This document shows, in pieces, positions 1 through 11,076 of a DNA stretch of 64,000 nt. This DNA is from Pollenia angustigena. Lineage: Eukaryota > Arthropoda > Insecta > Diptera > Polleniidae. Under the pieces are notes generated by a model that ran no database searches, was not told the DNA's origin, and saw only the letters and a list, made by a program, of their open reading frames with translations. How positions within the stretch are numbered: position 1 is the first letter of the stretch; every line of letters begins with the position of its first letter. The position numbers were made by a program, and so were the translations under genes. The stretch covers positions 90,469,285-90,533,284 of the forward strand of contig OV884056.1 of assembly GCA_930367215.1 (NCBI GenBank), in the 5' to 3' direction.

Positions 1-375
1 AAATGATAAATATTTGTTTTTAGATGAGTAATTTTTAATTTTTTTGGGGAATATTTTTAACAATTTTGAGGGCATATATTCAATTTTTTGCTGCATATTT
101 AATGCGCATAAAACGCAATTTTTAGAGCATATTTCTGGTTTCACTGTTAATAACAAAGAAAGTCCACGTTCAAACTGATACTAACATTTTGGTCCGTAAA
201 ATATAAATTAAGATTGGGTTTTTAACGAAAACATATTTTTATTTTCATATTAATGTTTAATAATTAGTATTGCAACCTGTCCGTGAAAACCAACAAATTT
301 TAATTAATTTCATGTTGTAAAATTACTTTCTTCATAAAAACTATAATTTAATGAAAATTTAATTTAAAGAACTTT
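1..375. other. AT-rich DNA, nothing recognised
   Basis: No reading frame with protein-like composition, no inverted termini and no tRNA-like structure were seen. It is the left flank of the first terminal-inverted-repeat element. Confidence 0.5.
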
Positions 376-1362
376 ACACAGAAAAAAATATTTTTCCAAT
401 TCAAACAAAAAATTTGTAGAATCAAACAATTTTTTGTCTGAAATCGGCCCTATAAACAAATTCGCATATTCAAACAATTTATTTGCATTTTGTTTATTGA
501 AAAAAAAACACCGATTTCTTCAAACAAATAATTTTACTGAATCAAACAAAAAGTTTACTGAAATTCATATAAATATCAAACAAATAATTTAGCTGAATCA
601 AACAAAAAAGTTTTTGCACAAGCAATGACGCGCACACAAGCAAGCACTGTTGGTGAAGATGAGGCAGAGCAGAGCGGCCGGCTGGCTTTGAGACACATTT
701 TATTGTTGGAATAATTTTTGAACAAAGTCTTATTTATACTATACCTACACACAATGTTTTTCTTCATCACTCACTGTTGCTGCATCCTTTCCTTTGCTAA
801 TGAAGAAGAAATGTTAATAAAAACGGCGGCAGACCGACTCGATATGTTTTTCGTCATCATTCTATTTTTGTATTTGATGTATTTAAGCAAACAGTTTGAA
901 AAAATTGAATACGGGATTTTATTTTTTTTTACCAACCAACCAAAAATTTATTTTGTTTCTTATAATGTTGTTGTTGTTGTTGTTTGCTATTGTTTTTGTT
1001 GTTTTTTTACTACAAACCTCGTCAGGTTTTTTAAAACTTTTTTAAAGCGTCCAAAAATAGACTGCATGTGTTTTTTGTTGTAGTTCTTATATTTCACATA
1101 AAGAAGTGTTGATTACGATCAAATAAAAAAATGCAAAAAGACGACAACATTAAAAAGCGTTTAATATTTTATACAAAATTATGAAAACTTGAAACCAATA
1201 ACGCGTGTATTATATTTTTGAATAGTTGTCAAGATTTTTGTTGGTTAAATAAAAATCAAACAAAAATATTAATTGGATCAGTAAAAAAATTTGTAGAAAT
1301 CAAAAAAATTTTCAAACAAGCGTTTGTTTGAAAATAATTCGGCAATAATTTTTTCTGTGTAG
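376..1362. mobile_element. Non-autonomous TIR element, family A copy 1
   Basis: The left end begins ACACAGAAAAAAATATT and the right end is the inverse of ACACAGAAAAAATTATT, giving an imperfect terminal inverted repeat of about 17 bp. The flanks allow a TA target duplication. The interior has many AATCAAACAAA-type words and a short TTG microsatellite near 966-983. A second copy with the same interior lies at 55091-55975, which shows it is dispersed. The open frame at 718-1083 is low-complexity (Phe/Val/Cys-rich), is not preserved in the second copy and is not a gene. The superfamily is not certain; a TA target suggests Tc1/mariner-type. Confidence 0.7.
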
Positions 1363-1559
1363 CCTGATTAAAATATCAAAATGAATGTTTAAATTTCCTT
1401 TTCATCCCTTTCTAAAAATTCTATACACTGCCTTTGTTCACTATAGTGTAAGCTCTTCCCCATTTATTTCGCCATTGTTTCCAATCAGATGTAGCTTTGG
1501 ACAACAGTGATATCGGTTTATATCAAGACAGGTCTTGAGACTTAACGTAACGGTAGATC
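1363..1559. other. AT-rich spacer
   Basis: No feature recognised. Confidence 0.4.
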
Positions 1560-2130
1560 TCAACCACTTGGTGTGCTAATAGTAAGTACTTACCAAATTC
1601 CCCTGTGTGAGTGAAGTATCATTTGCACACAGAGATACCAAAAAAAAACATCCCCCCTTGCTTAGGAGCCGGAGTTATCTTACCTCCACTGCTTTATTCA
1701 TACGAACCGAACCGAACTTTATCGCAAGGCAAAGATCAGTTCTCCAATTAAACGACACCCTGTCCACGACTTTGGGTTTAAGCCTCGTCAAAAAGGCCAC
1801 TCTTCGTTGAACCCTTTTGTGAGTTAATGCCTTGAAAAGGCATTCTCCCACCGGACGGTGAACAACGTACTGAAAAATAACCTTCAGAATCAGAAATGCA
1901 AGGTTTCCTCAAAGACAATCATCCTTAAAGAGAAAAAACATTTCTCGCAAGAAGCTTACTAACAGAGACCTCACCAATAGGCAGAACGGTGCTTGTATCC
2001 ACCAGGGTCTACTAAACCCCATGGCACCAACAGTTTAGTACTGTGGTACAACTTCTAACCCAATGAAGTTTATAGGACCCCAAGGAGCTCTGCCTTTTGG
2101 AAGTTTGGTGTTACCCAGGTAGCATTAACT
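1560..2130. repeat. Unrecognised moderately GC-rich tract
   Basis: This stretch is clearly richer in G+C than its AT-rich surroundings, which suggests a separate origin, for example the untranslated part of a retroelement or a decayed element. No frame longer than about 67 codons is open on either strand and none resembles a known domain. No terminal repeats or poly(A) tail were found, so I do not assign a class. Confidence 0.35.
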
Positions 2131-4159
2131 GATTTTTAAATGTATCAGAATCCGAAGAATGCCAGTACACTTAAGCGCCGAGGTTAACTAAATGGCCAAA
2201 TCAAAATTTATTTACATCTGCATTTGTAACACTGTTTAATTGTAATACCTCATGCTTAATTGTACAAATTTTGAAATATTTTTTTGGCAAAGGAATTTCA
2301 TATATACAACTTTGTATAAAATTGTAGAATAACTCTGATTCTTCAGGGTATTAAAGATTGAAAACAAAAAACTGTTTTTGTTGTGTAATTTAGCTGTACA
2401 TTTTTCATTGCGACCATAACCACCGTCAACACTGTGATCAGCCACAAGGCGATTTTTTATTTTACGCATAATATACATATGTATGTAGGCTCATTTTTGA
2501 CATTGTTGGTGGTCATAATTGTAATTCGTCTATAACAAATTTCAGTTAATTTTTTACTTGTTGATAGTTTTTTTTTGCACGCGACGCTTACTGTTCTTTT
2601 TGATGACAAAAACATGTGTGTATGTAGGTACATGTAAGGGCAAAGACAATAAATTTATAAAGATGTTGGTTGTACTTGTAACATTTTTCGCAAACTGTTG
2701 ATGAGGGAGGAAAGCAACAAGGAGAAAGCAACAAAGTGTTCAATTCAAACAACCGAGTTGATTGATTCAATTAAACTTATAATTAAAATTAAGCTTAAAA
2801 TCAAGTAAAATTTTAATTAAAAAAAAATGTTTTTTTTTTAATTCAATCAATTAAGAACGTAATCAAATTTATTTTAAAATTCAAAAATCACTATTAATTG
2901 AAAAAAAACTGCCAATAATTTTTTCTGTGTTCTATAGTTTAGTTCTGGTTTAGTTGTAGTTCAGTTTTAGTTTAAATAAAAAAACAAACAATAGAAAATG
3001 TTCCAGTTAAGCTCTAGTTTATTTCTGCTTCAGTTTTTGCTTAATTCTAGTTCAGTATTATTCGCATATTTTGCAATTTCCGCCCTTTTAAATCAAAATA
3101 ATGGCAACCCTTAACTTAAACGTTATAAGGGGGCTTGTTAAACATAAGTGGCAGAAAAATACTGCTCGATTGTCAACAAAAATGGGGTGAATTTTTTTTT
3201 TGGAGAAAACACTTTTCGTGCCCCCTCAACCGTATCAGATGTGCAAATTATTTTACTCATACTCATCGATGTTTTTTTTTTTCGAAAAAAATGTTGTTTT
3301 TTCCTTTTCATTATTTAAGTATTTATTTATTAAAATACAAATATTTTGTTTTGATTATTGTCCATGTAGTAACTATAATTTATGGGATTTTAGTGGATTT
3401 ACAAAACATGACATATTGTCGCTTAAAGAAACCGAAAAAGATAAATCAAATAGAATTTTTTAATTAGAAATGAATACATAAAACGCTATAAAAATTAGAT
3501 TTAAATATGAAACTCATAAAAAAAATTTGTATTTATATAAAATTTTTAAGTTCATTAACCTTTTGCAGAAGTATTTTGTCCTTAAAACAAACTTGTCCTT
3601 ATAAATGTGTTTAAGAAAATACCAAAAGTCAATAAAACTTTTAGAAATCATTATTCTTTAACATTTAAAACTAGTTTTAAAAAAATGTGCACTTATTTTA
3701 TTTGGTCCTTTTTTACATAAATAATAAAAAAGCACAATCGCTAAAGCCCAACCATATGATACCCTACAACTTCTTCTTTGATGTATAAAAGTGATGGTAT
3801 GTAGCTGATTATGAAGTACATATTGTTACGAAATTAGATTTATCTTAGAATTATTTATAGTTTTAGTTATAAGTTATCTTGTAAATTATAGTTTATGCCG
3901 TATTAGTTTAAAATTGTTATTTGCTGCACTGTAATTGTAGACTTTAGATTTAGACGTATGCTAGTTATATTAAAATAATTCGAACAGAATGTTCTGGAAT
4001 CGACTAGAAGTTTCTTGGATCTACTACTGCTACTACTAAAAATACTAAAGGCCTTATTCATAAAAAATATTCCATGCTTATAACAGGTTTATAAGACGAA
4101 TTTTATTTGAAAATTTGTTTAATTAACCTTTAATAAAACTGAAATATTTTATGAATAAG
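2131..4159. other. AT-rich intergenic DNA with one element end
   Basis: About 2 kb without a credible gene. The only structure recognised is an AAT/ATT-rich tract at about 2760-2928 that ends in AATAATTTTTTCTGTGT, the same terminus as element family A, so it is probably a truncated relative. A dispersed dipteran repeat with the words CAACCATATGATACCC begins near 3748. Confidence 0.5.
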
Positions 4160-4460
4160 TGGCTCAAAATATAGGCTTACAGCGCCCCGCCCTGCCCCAT
4201 CAATTTACAATATTATTAAATATGTTATTCACCATATTATTTCTTTATTGCCCTATATAATTCAATAAGTGGCACAATAGTTTCAATTAAAATATAGCGC
4301 AACTCTTATTAAAAAACCCATTTTAAAGTATATTGCACTTCTATACGTTGTGCAATCAAAATCAAAAGGGTTTTTATTCTTGCCAATATATTGTGCCACC
4401 TTTGAATATCACATACACATTAGCGGTACAATTGTGACAATACGAAAAATTAAATAATAA
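4160..4460. repeat. Dispersed repeat D, copy 1
   Basis: This sequence recurs, split in two, at about 51985-52136 and 54814-54935. Shared words are ATTCAATAAGTGGCACAAT, CAACTCTTATTAAAAAA and TTCTTGCCAATATATTGTG. The second copy is interrupted by a 2.66 kb transposon, so this copy shows the empty-site arrangement. Confidence 0.6.
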
Positions 4461-4985
4461 ACGTTTCAGTTCGTTCAAAAATACAACGATATATCTGAAT
4501 ATACAGAGCAAATTTAAAAACTATGTAACCACGGCGTAAAGATAAAACTGTTGCCGAGTTTTGGATTTATTTGTTAACAGAATATGGTCAACCGTTTTCA
4601 AGTTATTCCAATATATGGAGTGAAAGTGCCTTAATTTTGGACATAATTGTTTATCTCGAAAAGTAGAGCTGATAGAGCAAAATGGAGATTAGATTTGAAA
4701 TCAACGACCTCAAATTAGTAAAAATTTGCAATCAAATTCCAGACCGCACAAAAAAGTTTAAATTTGTTCCCTTGTGTTATCAAAGTAATTTTTTAATTAA
4801 CAAGATTTTGTTTGTCGTGCTTAATTCTCAATTTTTATTTCTAATAAAAACACTGAAATTTATTCATGGGAAAAGCTTTTCCTATGCGCATTTCAATGGT
4901 TGCTTAGGCCAGATCATTAGGAAAGTTCATCGAAAGATTTTAGAAAAACTAAATATATTAAACCGAATAAAAGTTTTAAGCGAAT
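4461..4985 (+). other. Unassigned region with a weak 101-codon frame
   Basis: The frame from 4682 to 4987 starts MEIRFEIND and has no recognisable domain. The adjacent downstream DNA recurs near 23195-23400 in a repeat context, so the frame is more likely chance or a decayed element than a gene. Confidence 0.3.
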
Positions 4986-5170
4986 AAGAATTACAAGCAC
5001 CAGTTTTACTTGCATCAATATCAGAGCTTAAGCAAATACATATTAATTAATTTCAATAAAGTTTGTTAAGTTGAATAAGTGTGTGTATTTATTTTGGTTT
5101 GCAATTAAAAGAAATCAAAGGTTATAGGGAAACCCCGAAACGCGTTTATTAAAGGAAAAACGTAAAAATA
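4985..5170 (+). repeat. Dispersed repeat E, uninterrupted copy
   Basis: The words TTTCAATAAAGTTTGTTAAG, GTGTGTATTTATTTT, TTTGCAATTAAAAGA and GAAACGCGTTTATTAAAGG occur here continuously. At 23383-24725 the same words occur in the same order but separated by three inserted elements, so this copy serves as the empty-site reference for them. Confidence 0.65.
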
Positions 5171-5289
5171 TTTAAAATTTAAGGCCTTACAGAATTTTCT
5201 CTTATTTAGGATTTTTGATTTTTGCTAATGGTTCTTGCTTCGGCAATACCTGTAGATTTAAGCGGTTTCGCTATCAGGTCTTTTATAGC

Positions 5290-5550
5290 AGCTAAAGCAT
5301 TTATTCATAAGCTTCTTATACCAACACCACAATACTGGAGAAGCTATTATGCATTTGTACTGATGTTTCTAACACCTTGAAATATTGGTCTAAGATCCAT
5401 TTTTAAGTATACCGATCGACTCAGAATCACATTTTGAGTGGATCTAACAATGTCCGTCCGTCTGGCTGGCAGTCCAAGTAAATTTTGTGCAAAAAGTGCA
5501 GAGTGCAATTTTTGGAAAAAAATTAAAGAACTTTGGTAAATAGGTTCCAA
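5290..5550. repeat. Dipteran dispersed repeat fragment
   Basis: It carries 'TATACCAACACCACAATACTGG', here noted only as a pattern, then a 'CGACTCAGAATCAC' block and 'CAATGTCCGTCCGTCTG'. The same order recurs at 50925-51115, and the GTCCGTCTGTCCG block also at 22067-22835. It is non-coding; the short minus-strand frame over it is a by-product. Confidence 0.5.
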
Positions 5551-5668
5551 TCATCGCGAGGACCAAGCCTATTAAAAATTGTAAGAATTGGTCAATAACT
5601 TCAGCAACCATACAACATTCTCTCTGGAAGGAAATCTTTGCGCCTTTAAGCCATCTTAGTGTGTTCGA

Positions 5669-5807
5669 ACCCTTTCACACTCGGCAAGTTACAACAACAA
5701 AGTCTGTACAAATTTTTTTTTTCCTTACCCCGACCTAACCGCTGACGACTACAAACAAAGAGTTACGCAAGAGACTTGCGCAAGTAACTTGCCGAGTGTG
5801 AAAGGGG
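5669..5807. mobile_element. Hairpin MITE, CCCTTTCACACTCGG family
   Basis: The two ends are inverted copies of CCCTTTCACACTCGGCAAG, about 140 bp apart. A related copy, less perfect, is at 45777-45947. There is no coding capacity. Confidence 0.65.
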
Positions 5808-6870
5808 TCTTGGTATTTTGGGTAAATTTTTCAACATATACTTAATTGCAATCTTAATTATCCAACCAAATTTTACCGGAATAGGTCCATATTTGAGCAT
5901 TGCTCCTATATAAAAAATACTCCCGAAAAAAGCTTTTAAAAACAAAACTTTTTTATAAAAGTTGGTATTGACATAAAGTTATGCACCAAAAAGAAAAGTA
6001 CTCGGGATAAATTATGTTTCTTATACATACTTTAAGTACGAGTCGTATTCAAAAATTCAGGTACGAACAACCCTAAATGGGATTACTGTCGAAAATCAAT
6101 CCCGGAATTTCTTAAAATAAGTACAAAATTCTTAAACCAAGTAAAAAAAAGATTAAACTTTTCGTTGGTAGTGCCACTCTGAGAGTGAAATTAATTTAAC
6201 TTATCAAATTTTGTTGCAGACACTTCAAAAACAATACCACACAAGTAGTTAAAAACCAATTTCTTGTTGTGTGCAGAAACAACAGAACAGGGGCCTGATT
6301 CTGTCAGTCGTGATCGACACCTTGCTCGATTTGAAAGCAATTTAATATCTTCCCTACAGGAAATTAATGAGCGAGTAGTCACATTTTTCTTAACACCATA
6401 ATGAAAAATCTAACTACTCGCTCATTCATTTCTTGTAGGGTTATTATTTCAGTCAATACTGAACGAATCGGAATTATTTTTTCAGTATTTGTAAAGCATT
6501 AATTTGAGTTTCACAATACAAAAAAAAATAATTTCGACTCGTTCAGTATCGTCTGAAAGAATTAGTAATAAAATTGCTTCGATTCGAGAAAGTACTCGAT
6601 AACGATTGCCAAAATTAGGCCCCAGGAGGAAAACACATTATTTTCATGTTTAAAAAGTAAAATTGAGAAATCTTGCTTCTCGTTTAGTTTATATTTTCAG
6701 TTATATATGTATGTACATTAAAGTTTTAAAGTAAAAACCATATCAGAAATGATGCTTATGTTCTATAATTTTAATTCTGTTAGGTGTAAAACGGGTAAGT
6801 AAATCAATCATAACAAAATTCCCCTTCTAATTCCACTTTTGGTTTATTTCAAGTAAGAATCGGGATAATT

Positions 6871-8300
6871 TGGTATAGCCGACGGTTGCATTTTCACGCC
6901 GTCGTTGAAAAATGTTCAATATTAGTACATTTTGGTTGGCGTCAACGATATGTGCTACTGGCGTTCTCAACGTCTGCGACATTTATAACGTACCGACGTA
7001 ATTCTCTTGATAGTTTTCGACATGAGTTACAGACACACTTTTTCCTCACTTTTCGAAACACGATGGAATATTTTTTTCACATCTTTTCGATGCGAGAAGT
7101 TCTCACTATAGTTACAGAACATGGGTACTGCATACAACATTTTTATGATACATATATAATAAAAATAAAAACCCTTCTCCTGTAAAATTAAGCTTTGAAC
7201 CTTTTTTTGGCAGTAAGGGCTCGAAATTATCACAGATCCCAAAAAAAGTCTACTCTAAAAAAATTCCAAATCTTGGCGGAGTGTATTTAAGATTCGGCAC
7301 AGCCGTATAAAGCATTCCTTCTTGTTATATGTATTCCGTGTTGTAAAGAAAAAGTTTTTGATTGTGAGTTTTATTTTTTTATTGTCTTGTAAAATGTTTG
7401 AAACGTCCTTGTGGGCGTTAAGTGACCAATGATGCCATAAAATGTTTTACTAACTGTCGATTATTGTCAGTAGTCGTTATTGGGCCATCTACTACTTAAG
7501 TTTGGCCATTTATTGCCATTCCATGGATGGGGTAGAAATGTTTGTGGGATTTTTTTCTTTTTTTGTTTGTTTTTTTTTTTCTTCAAATTTATTTTCACAC
7601 AATTATCGCTTTCCACAGTCCTACAAAAGTATATCTTATTATAAGCCTCTGGGGGATTTCAAAACAACAAACATTTCTTGTAAAGTTAAATTGTGTTTGT
7701 AAAAGATTTTTGAACTTTTGAAAACTTGTTATTTTTTTTTTTTTTTTTTTTTTTTGGTAAACTATCAATAAATCTTAAATTTAGTTTTATTTGTATTAAA
7801 TTTGCCATAAAATAGTAGCAGATTTTGAAATTAATGGGTTGTGGCAATTTGGAATGAGTCATAATAAAAAAAATCATTAATTTATTCGTGGTTTTATAAA
7901 AAGCTCACATATTATATTTAAGTGTATTTATTTTAACTTCTTTTGTTAGATAAACCAATTTTTATTAAAAAAAAAAAAATAAATAAAAAACAGTTGTACT
8001 CTACATAAAAAACATTGTGCGTATCAATCGTTTATATTGATGATTTCAAGCCTTATCGCCAACAAAAATTATTTTAACGATTTTCAGTATGATTTCTCTA
8101 CAGTAAAATGACATGAAAGGGGATTTTATTAAATTAGTTTTTTTTTATTTATTTAAGTTATTGTCCCTTGCTACAAGAATTTACAGTATAATACAGTAAA
8201 TAAGTTATCAGTGGAAATATCAAACAAAAGCAACTAAGAAAATTTATTTGGACAGGACCGACCATATAATACCCTACACCACAGTATATAAAGACAATTT
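6871..8300. other. Central non-coding part of the 5.1 kb element
   Basis: The frames here are short and overlapping on both strands and lack domains. A fragment of the dipteran repeat (AAGATTCGGCACAGCCG) lies near 7289-7305, and poly(T) lies at about 7733-7755. Confidence 0.4.
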
Positions 8301-8314
8301 TTGAGAGAGTACCC

Positions 8315-8849
8315 TAGAGTGGTTCGAAAAAATTTTTTTTTGTCAGTCCCCCCCTAGGATTAAAGATAATGGAAAAACAATTCCAAAAATTAATTTTTTA
8401 TTTTGTTTCCACGCCTAGAAATACAGCCCTTTTAGTTTTTTGTTCACTGTGTCGCCATTTTTAGTCCGAGCATAACATTTTGTATATCGGTGTTCATGGC
8501 TCTGTAAGGGCTACATTTCTCTCTTTAATAGTTTTTTTATACAGAAGTTGTAATAAAATAACACAGCTTCATTTTAGCTCAAAAAAAAGTATAAACCGAG
8601 CTTTTAAAAGACATGACTAGAATTTGCGTGGTATAAAAAAAACTATTAAAAACAGAAATGTAGCCCTGACAGAGCCATGAACACCGATATACAAAATGTT
8701 ATGATCGGACTAAAAATGGCGACACAGTGAACAAAAAACTTAAAGGGCGGTATTTCTAGGCGTGGCAAAAAATTATTTTTGGAATTGTTTTTACATTATC
8801 ATTAATCCTAGGGGGGACTGCGAAAAAAATTTTTTTTCGAACCACTCTA
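8315..8849. mobile_element. Foldback hAT-like MITE with 8-bp target duplication
   Basis: The ends read TAGAGTGGTTCG and its inverse, and the direct repeat GAGTACCC flanks both sides (8307-8314 and 8850-8857). The arms are inverted copies for about 250 bp, including CACTGTGTCGCCATTTTTAG and its counterpart, with a short centre near 8560-8640. TAGAG-type ends and an 8-bp duplication fit hAT. It carries no transposase, so it depended on an enzyme supplied elsewhere. Confidence 0.75.
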
Positions 8850-9230
8850 GAGTACCCTATTTAGAACCCATATACCCACCAGATCAAAATTATGTTATGT
8901 GGTTAAAATTCATATAAAAGTTATTTCTGCCCAATACAATCAATCCCGAATTCGAACTTGAAATAATCCTAAAATGAGATTGATTTAAGTAAATGTAAGA
9001 TTTAACCAATCTTAAAATGCGCTTGACTTAAGTTTTATAAAGTTGATTCAAACCCGAATTCGTACTTGAAATAAACCAAAAGTGAAATTAGAAAGAGAAT
9101 TTTATTTTGATTGATTTACTTACCCGGTTTACACCATACAGAATTTGAATTATAAAACACCAGCATCATTGCCGATATGGGTTTTACTTTAAAAACTTTA
9201 TGTACATATACTATAACTGAAAATATAAAC

Positions 9231-9374
9231 TTACAGCCAGGCCCACGATGTCACACGTTAACGTTCGCATAGAAAATTACATTTAAAACTAAAACAGATT
9301 TTAGAAATTGTTTTTGTTTTAAATGTAATTTTCTATGCGAACGTTAAAGTGTGACATCGTGGGCCTGGCTGTAA
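9231..9374. mobile_element. 144-bp near-perfect hairpin MITE
   Basis: It starts TTACAGCCAGGCCCACGATG and ends with the inverse. The two halves pair for about 60 bp around a short centre. It sits in the right arm of the 5.1 kb element and is missing from the matching position of the left arm (near 6680), so it inserted after the arms formed. Confidence 0.75.
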
Positions 9375-9651
9375 ATAAGAAGCAAGAGTTCTCAATTTTA
9401 CTTTTTAAACATGAAAATAATGTGTTTTCGTCTTGTTCTGTTGTTTTTCTGTTGTTTCTGAACACAACAAGCAAATCGTTTTTTAACTACTTGTGTGGTG
9501 TTGTTGTAGTCTCTGCAACAAACTTTGATAAGTTAAACTTTGATAAAAAGTTATTTGAAATAAAAAAAAAAATTTAAGAAAAAAAAAAAAAAAAAAAAAT
9601 GAGATTAAAACGCTCACTTTGTAACTTTACTCTCAGAGTGGCACTACCAAC

Positions 9652-10867
9652 CAGGGCTGTCAGATATGGCGATTTCTCGCCAAACGTGGCGATTTTAAAA
9701 CGTGTTTGGCGATGGGATTTTCCATTTGGCGACTGGCGACTTTTGTGGCGATTTTTGATATAACTGGCGATTTACTTGGCTATTTTTACCATTCATATTA
9801 TTTCAGCGATTTTGAAATAAAAAATTTGCACTTTTGTTCACATAAGATGAGTTAGGCCTCTCCAGCTAAATATATATAAATATATACATACATAATTTAA
9901 AAAAAGTCTGGCTAATTTTTTTCACATGATTTTTGTTTTATTGTCATTTTAAGTGAATTTTATATTCAGTCACTATTTAATTCCAAGGTTTAAAAAACTG
10001 TAGTCGAAACCAAAACCTGTCGAACAAAAAACGAAAATTTGTCAACAATTTTTCGCTTTTTGATTTGGTGTGGCAGCGACTATTTACATTAAATGAATTA
10101 CAAGTAAAAGCAAAAGTTTTTTTTGACCAATGACAAATGAAGAAGTGGAAGAGATGGCAGTTTTTCAACTTCGACTGCAGTTTTTTAAACACTGCTTAAA
10201 TCTAATAGTACGTATGCAGGCCAAAACACCAGTAATGAAATCGATGAGCCTCAAGTGTACGATCTTAATGATGAAACAGAACTGGAGCTGAACGATGTTT
10301 TTCATACAGTTTGACATAAAATTATGCCAGAGAATGCGGTCGAGAAATAAAATCAATTTTATTTTGAGGACGTTTTTTCTAATGCTCTCACATATAGACA
10401 CTTATTCTCTAAACAATGCTACCATACTTTCATTCAATTTCATACATTTTGTAAACAAAGAAAAATAAGAACAAAAGAAACCGAAGGAAATGAGAGAGAA
10501 TTTGAAGTTACTGCCGACGTTTTAATTATGGGCCTTCAAATGTTTGCCTGAAGTTGAAGACTCAGTTCTGTTTCATCATTTATAGACTTATGTGCTAAAT
10601 TTTAGTTTTTTCAACTAAATAAATTTTCTCCATTTTATGTTAAAAAAAAAAAAATAACAGTTACTAAGCAAAATTTACTTTCGGCGACTTTTTTGTAGTT
10701 TTCTCAGTTTTTGGCGATTTTTGACTGCAATATTATATCAGCTTTTTTTTGTATGCAAAATTTAATTAAAAAAACTAAAAAAGATTTCGAAAACTGAGCA
10801 AAATAGACGTTTGGCGATTTCTGACATCCGGTTTGGCGATGGAGCTCAAAAAAATCTGACAACCCTG
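9652..10867. mobile_element. hAT element with 8-bp target duplication CTACCAAC
   Basis: The termini are CAGGGCTGTCAGAT and the inverse of CAGGGTTGTCAGAT. The 8-bp repeat CTACCAAC lies at 9644-9651 and 10868-10875. Removing the element restores the GTGCCAC-type arm sequence seen at 6150-6180 in the opposite arm, an internal empty-site control. The TGGCGATTT word recurs at both ends. Only short broken frames lie inside (for example near 10130-10310), with no recognisable transposase core, so it is a deletion derivative. Confidence 0.85.
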
Positions 10868-11076
10868 CTACCAACGAAAAGTTTAATCTTTTTTTACTTG
10901 GTTTAAGAATTTTTTTACTTATTTTAAGAAATTTCGGGATTGATTTTCGAACGTTATACCATTTAGGATTGTTTTAAGTACGTTTTAGTGTTATTCGTAC
11001 TTGAATTTCTAAGTACTATTCGTACTTAAAATAAATATAAAAAACTTAATTCATCCCGAGTGTTTTTCTTTCTGTG

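Larger units (their letters stand above)
5984..11076. mobile_element. Long-inverted-repeat element, about 5.1 kb
   Basis: The left arm (5984-6870) and right arm (about 8950-9640 plus 10876-11076) are inverted copies. Matching pairs include ACTCGGGATAAATTA with its inverse at 11048-11066, GGTTTAAGAATTTTTTTACT with its inverse near 6120-6140, and the GTGCCACTCTGAGAGT block near 6171 with its inverse at 9631-9645. No transposase frame was found in the unique centre (6871-8300), so the element looks non-autonomous. The right arm contains a complete hAT insertion (9652-10867) and a hairpin MITE (9231-9374), and the centre holds a foldback element (8315-8849). The outer ends near CAC are approximate. 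Confidence 0.6.

Noticed and set aside
718..1083. 121-codon frame as a membrane protein
   Set aside because: It is low-complexity, includes a TTG microsatellite, and is disrupted in the sister element at 55091.
4682..4987. 101-codon frame as a gene
   Set aside because: No domain, no paired exons, and the adjacent DNA recurs in a repeat near 23.2 kb.
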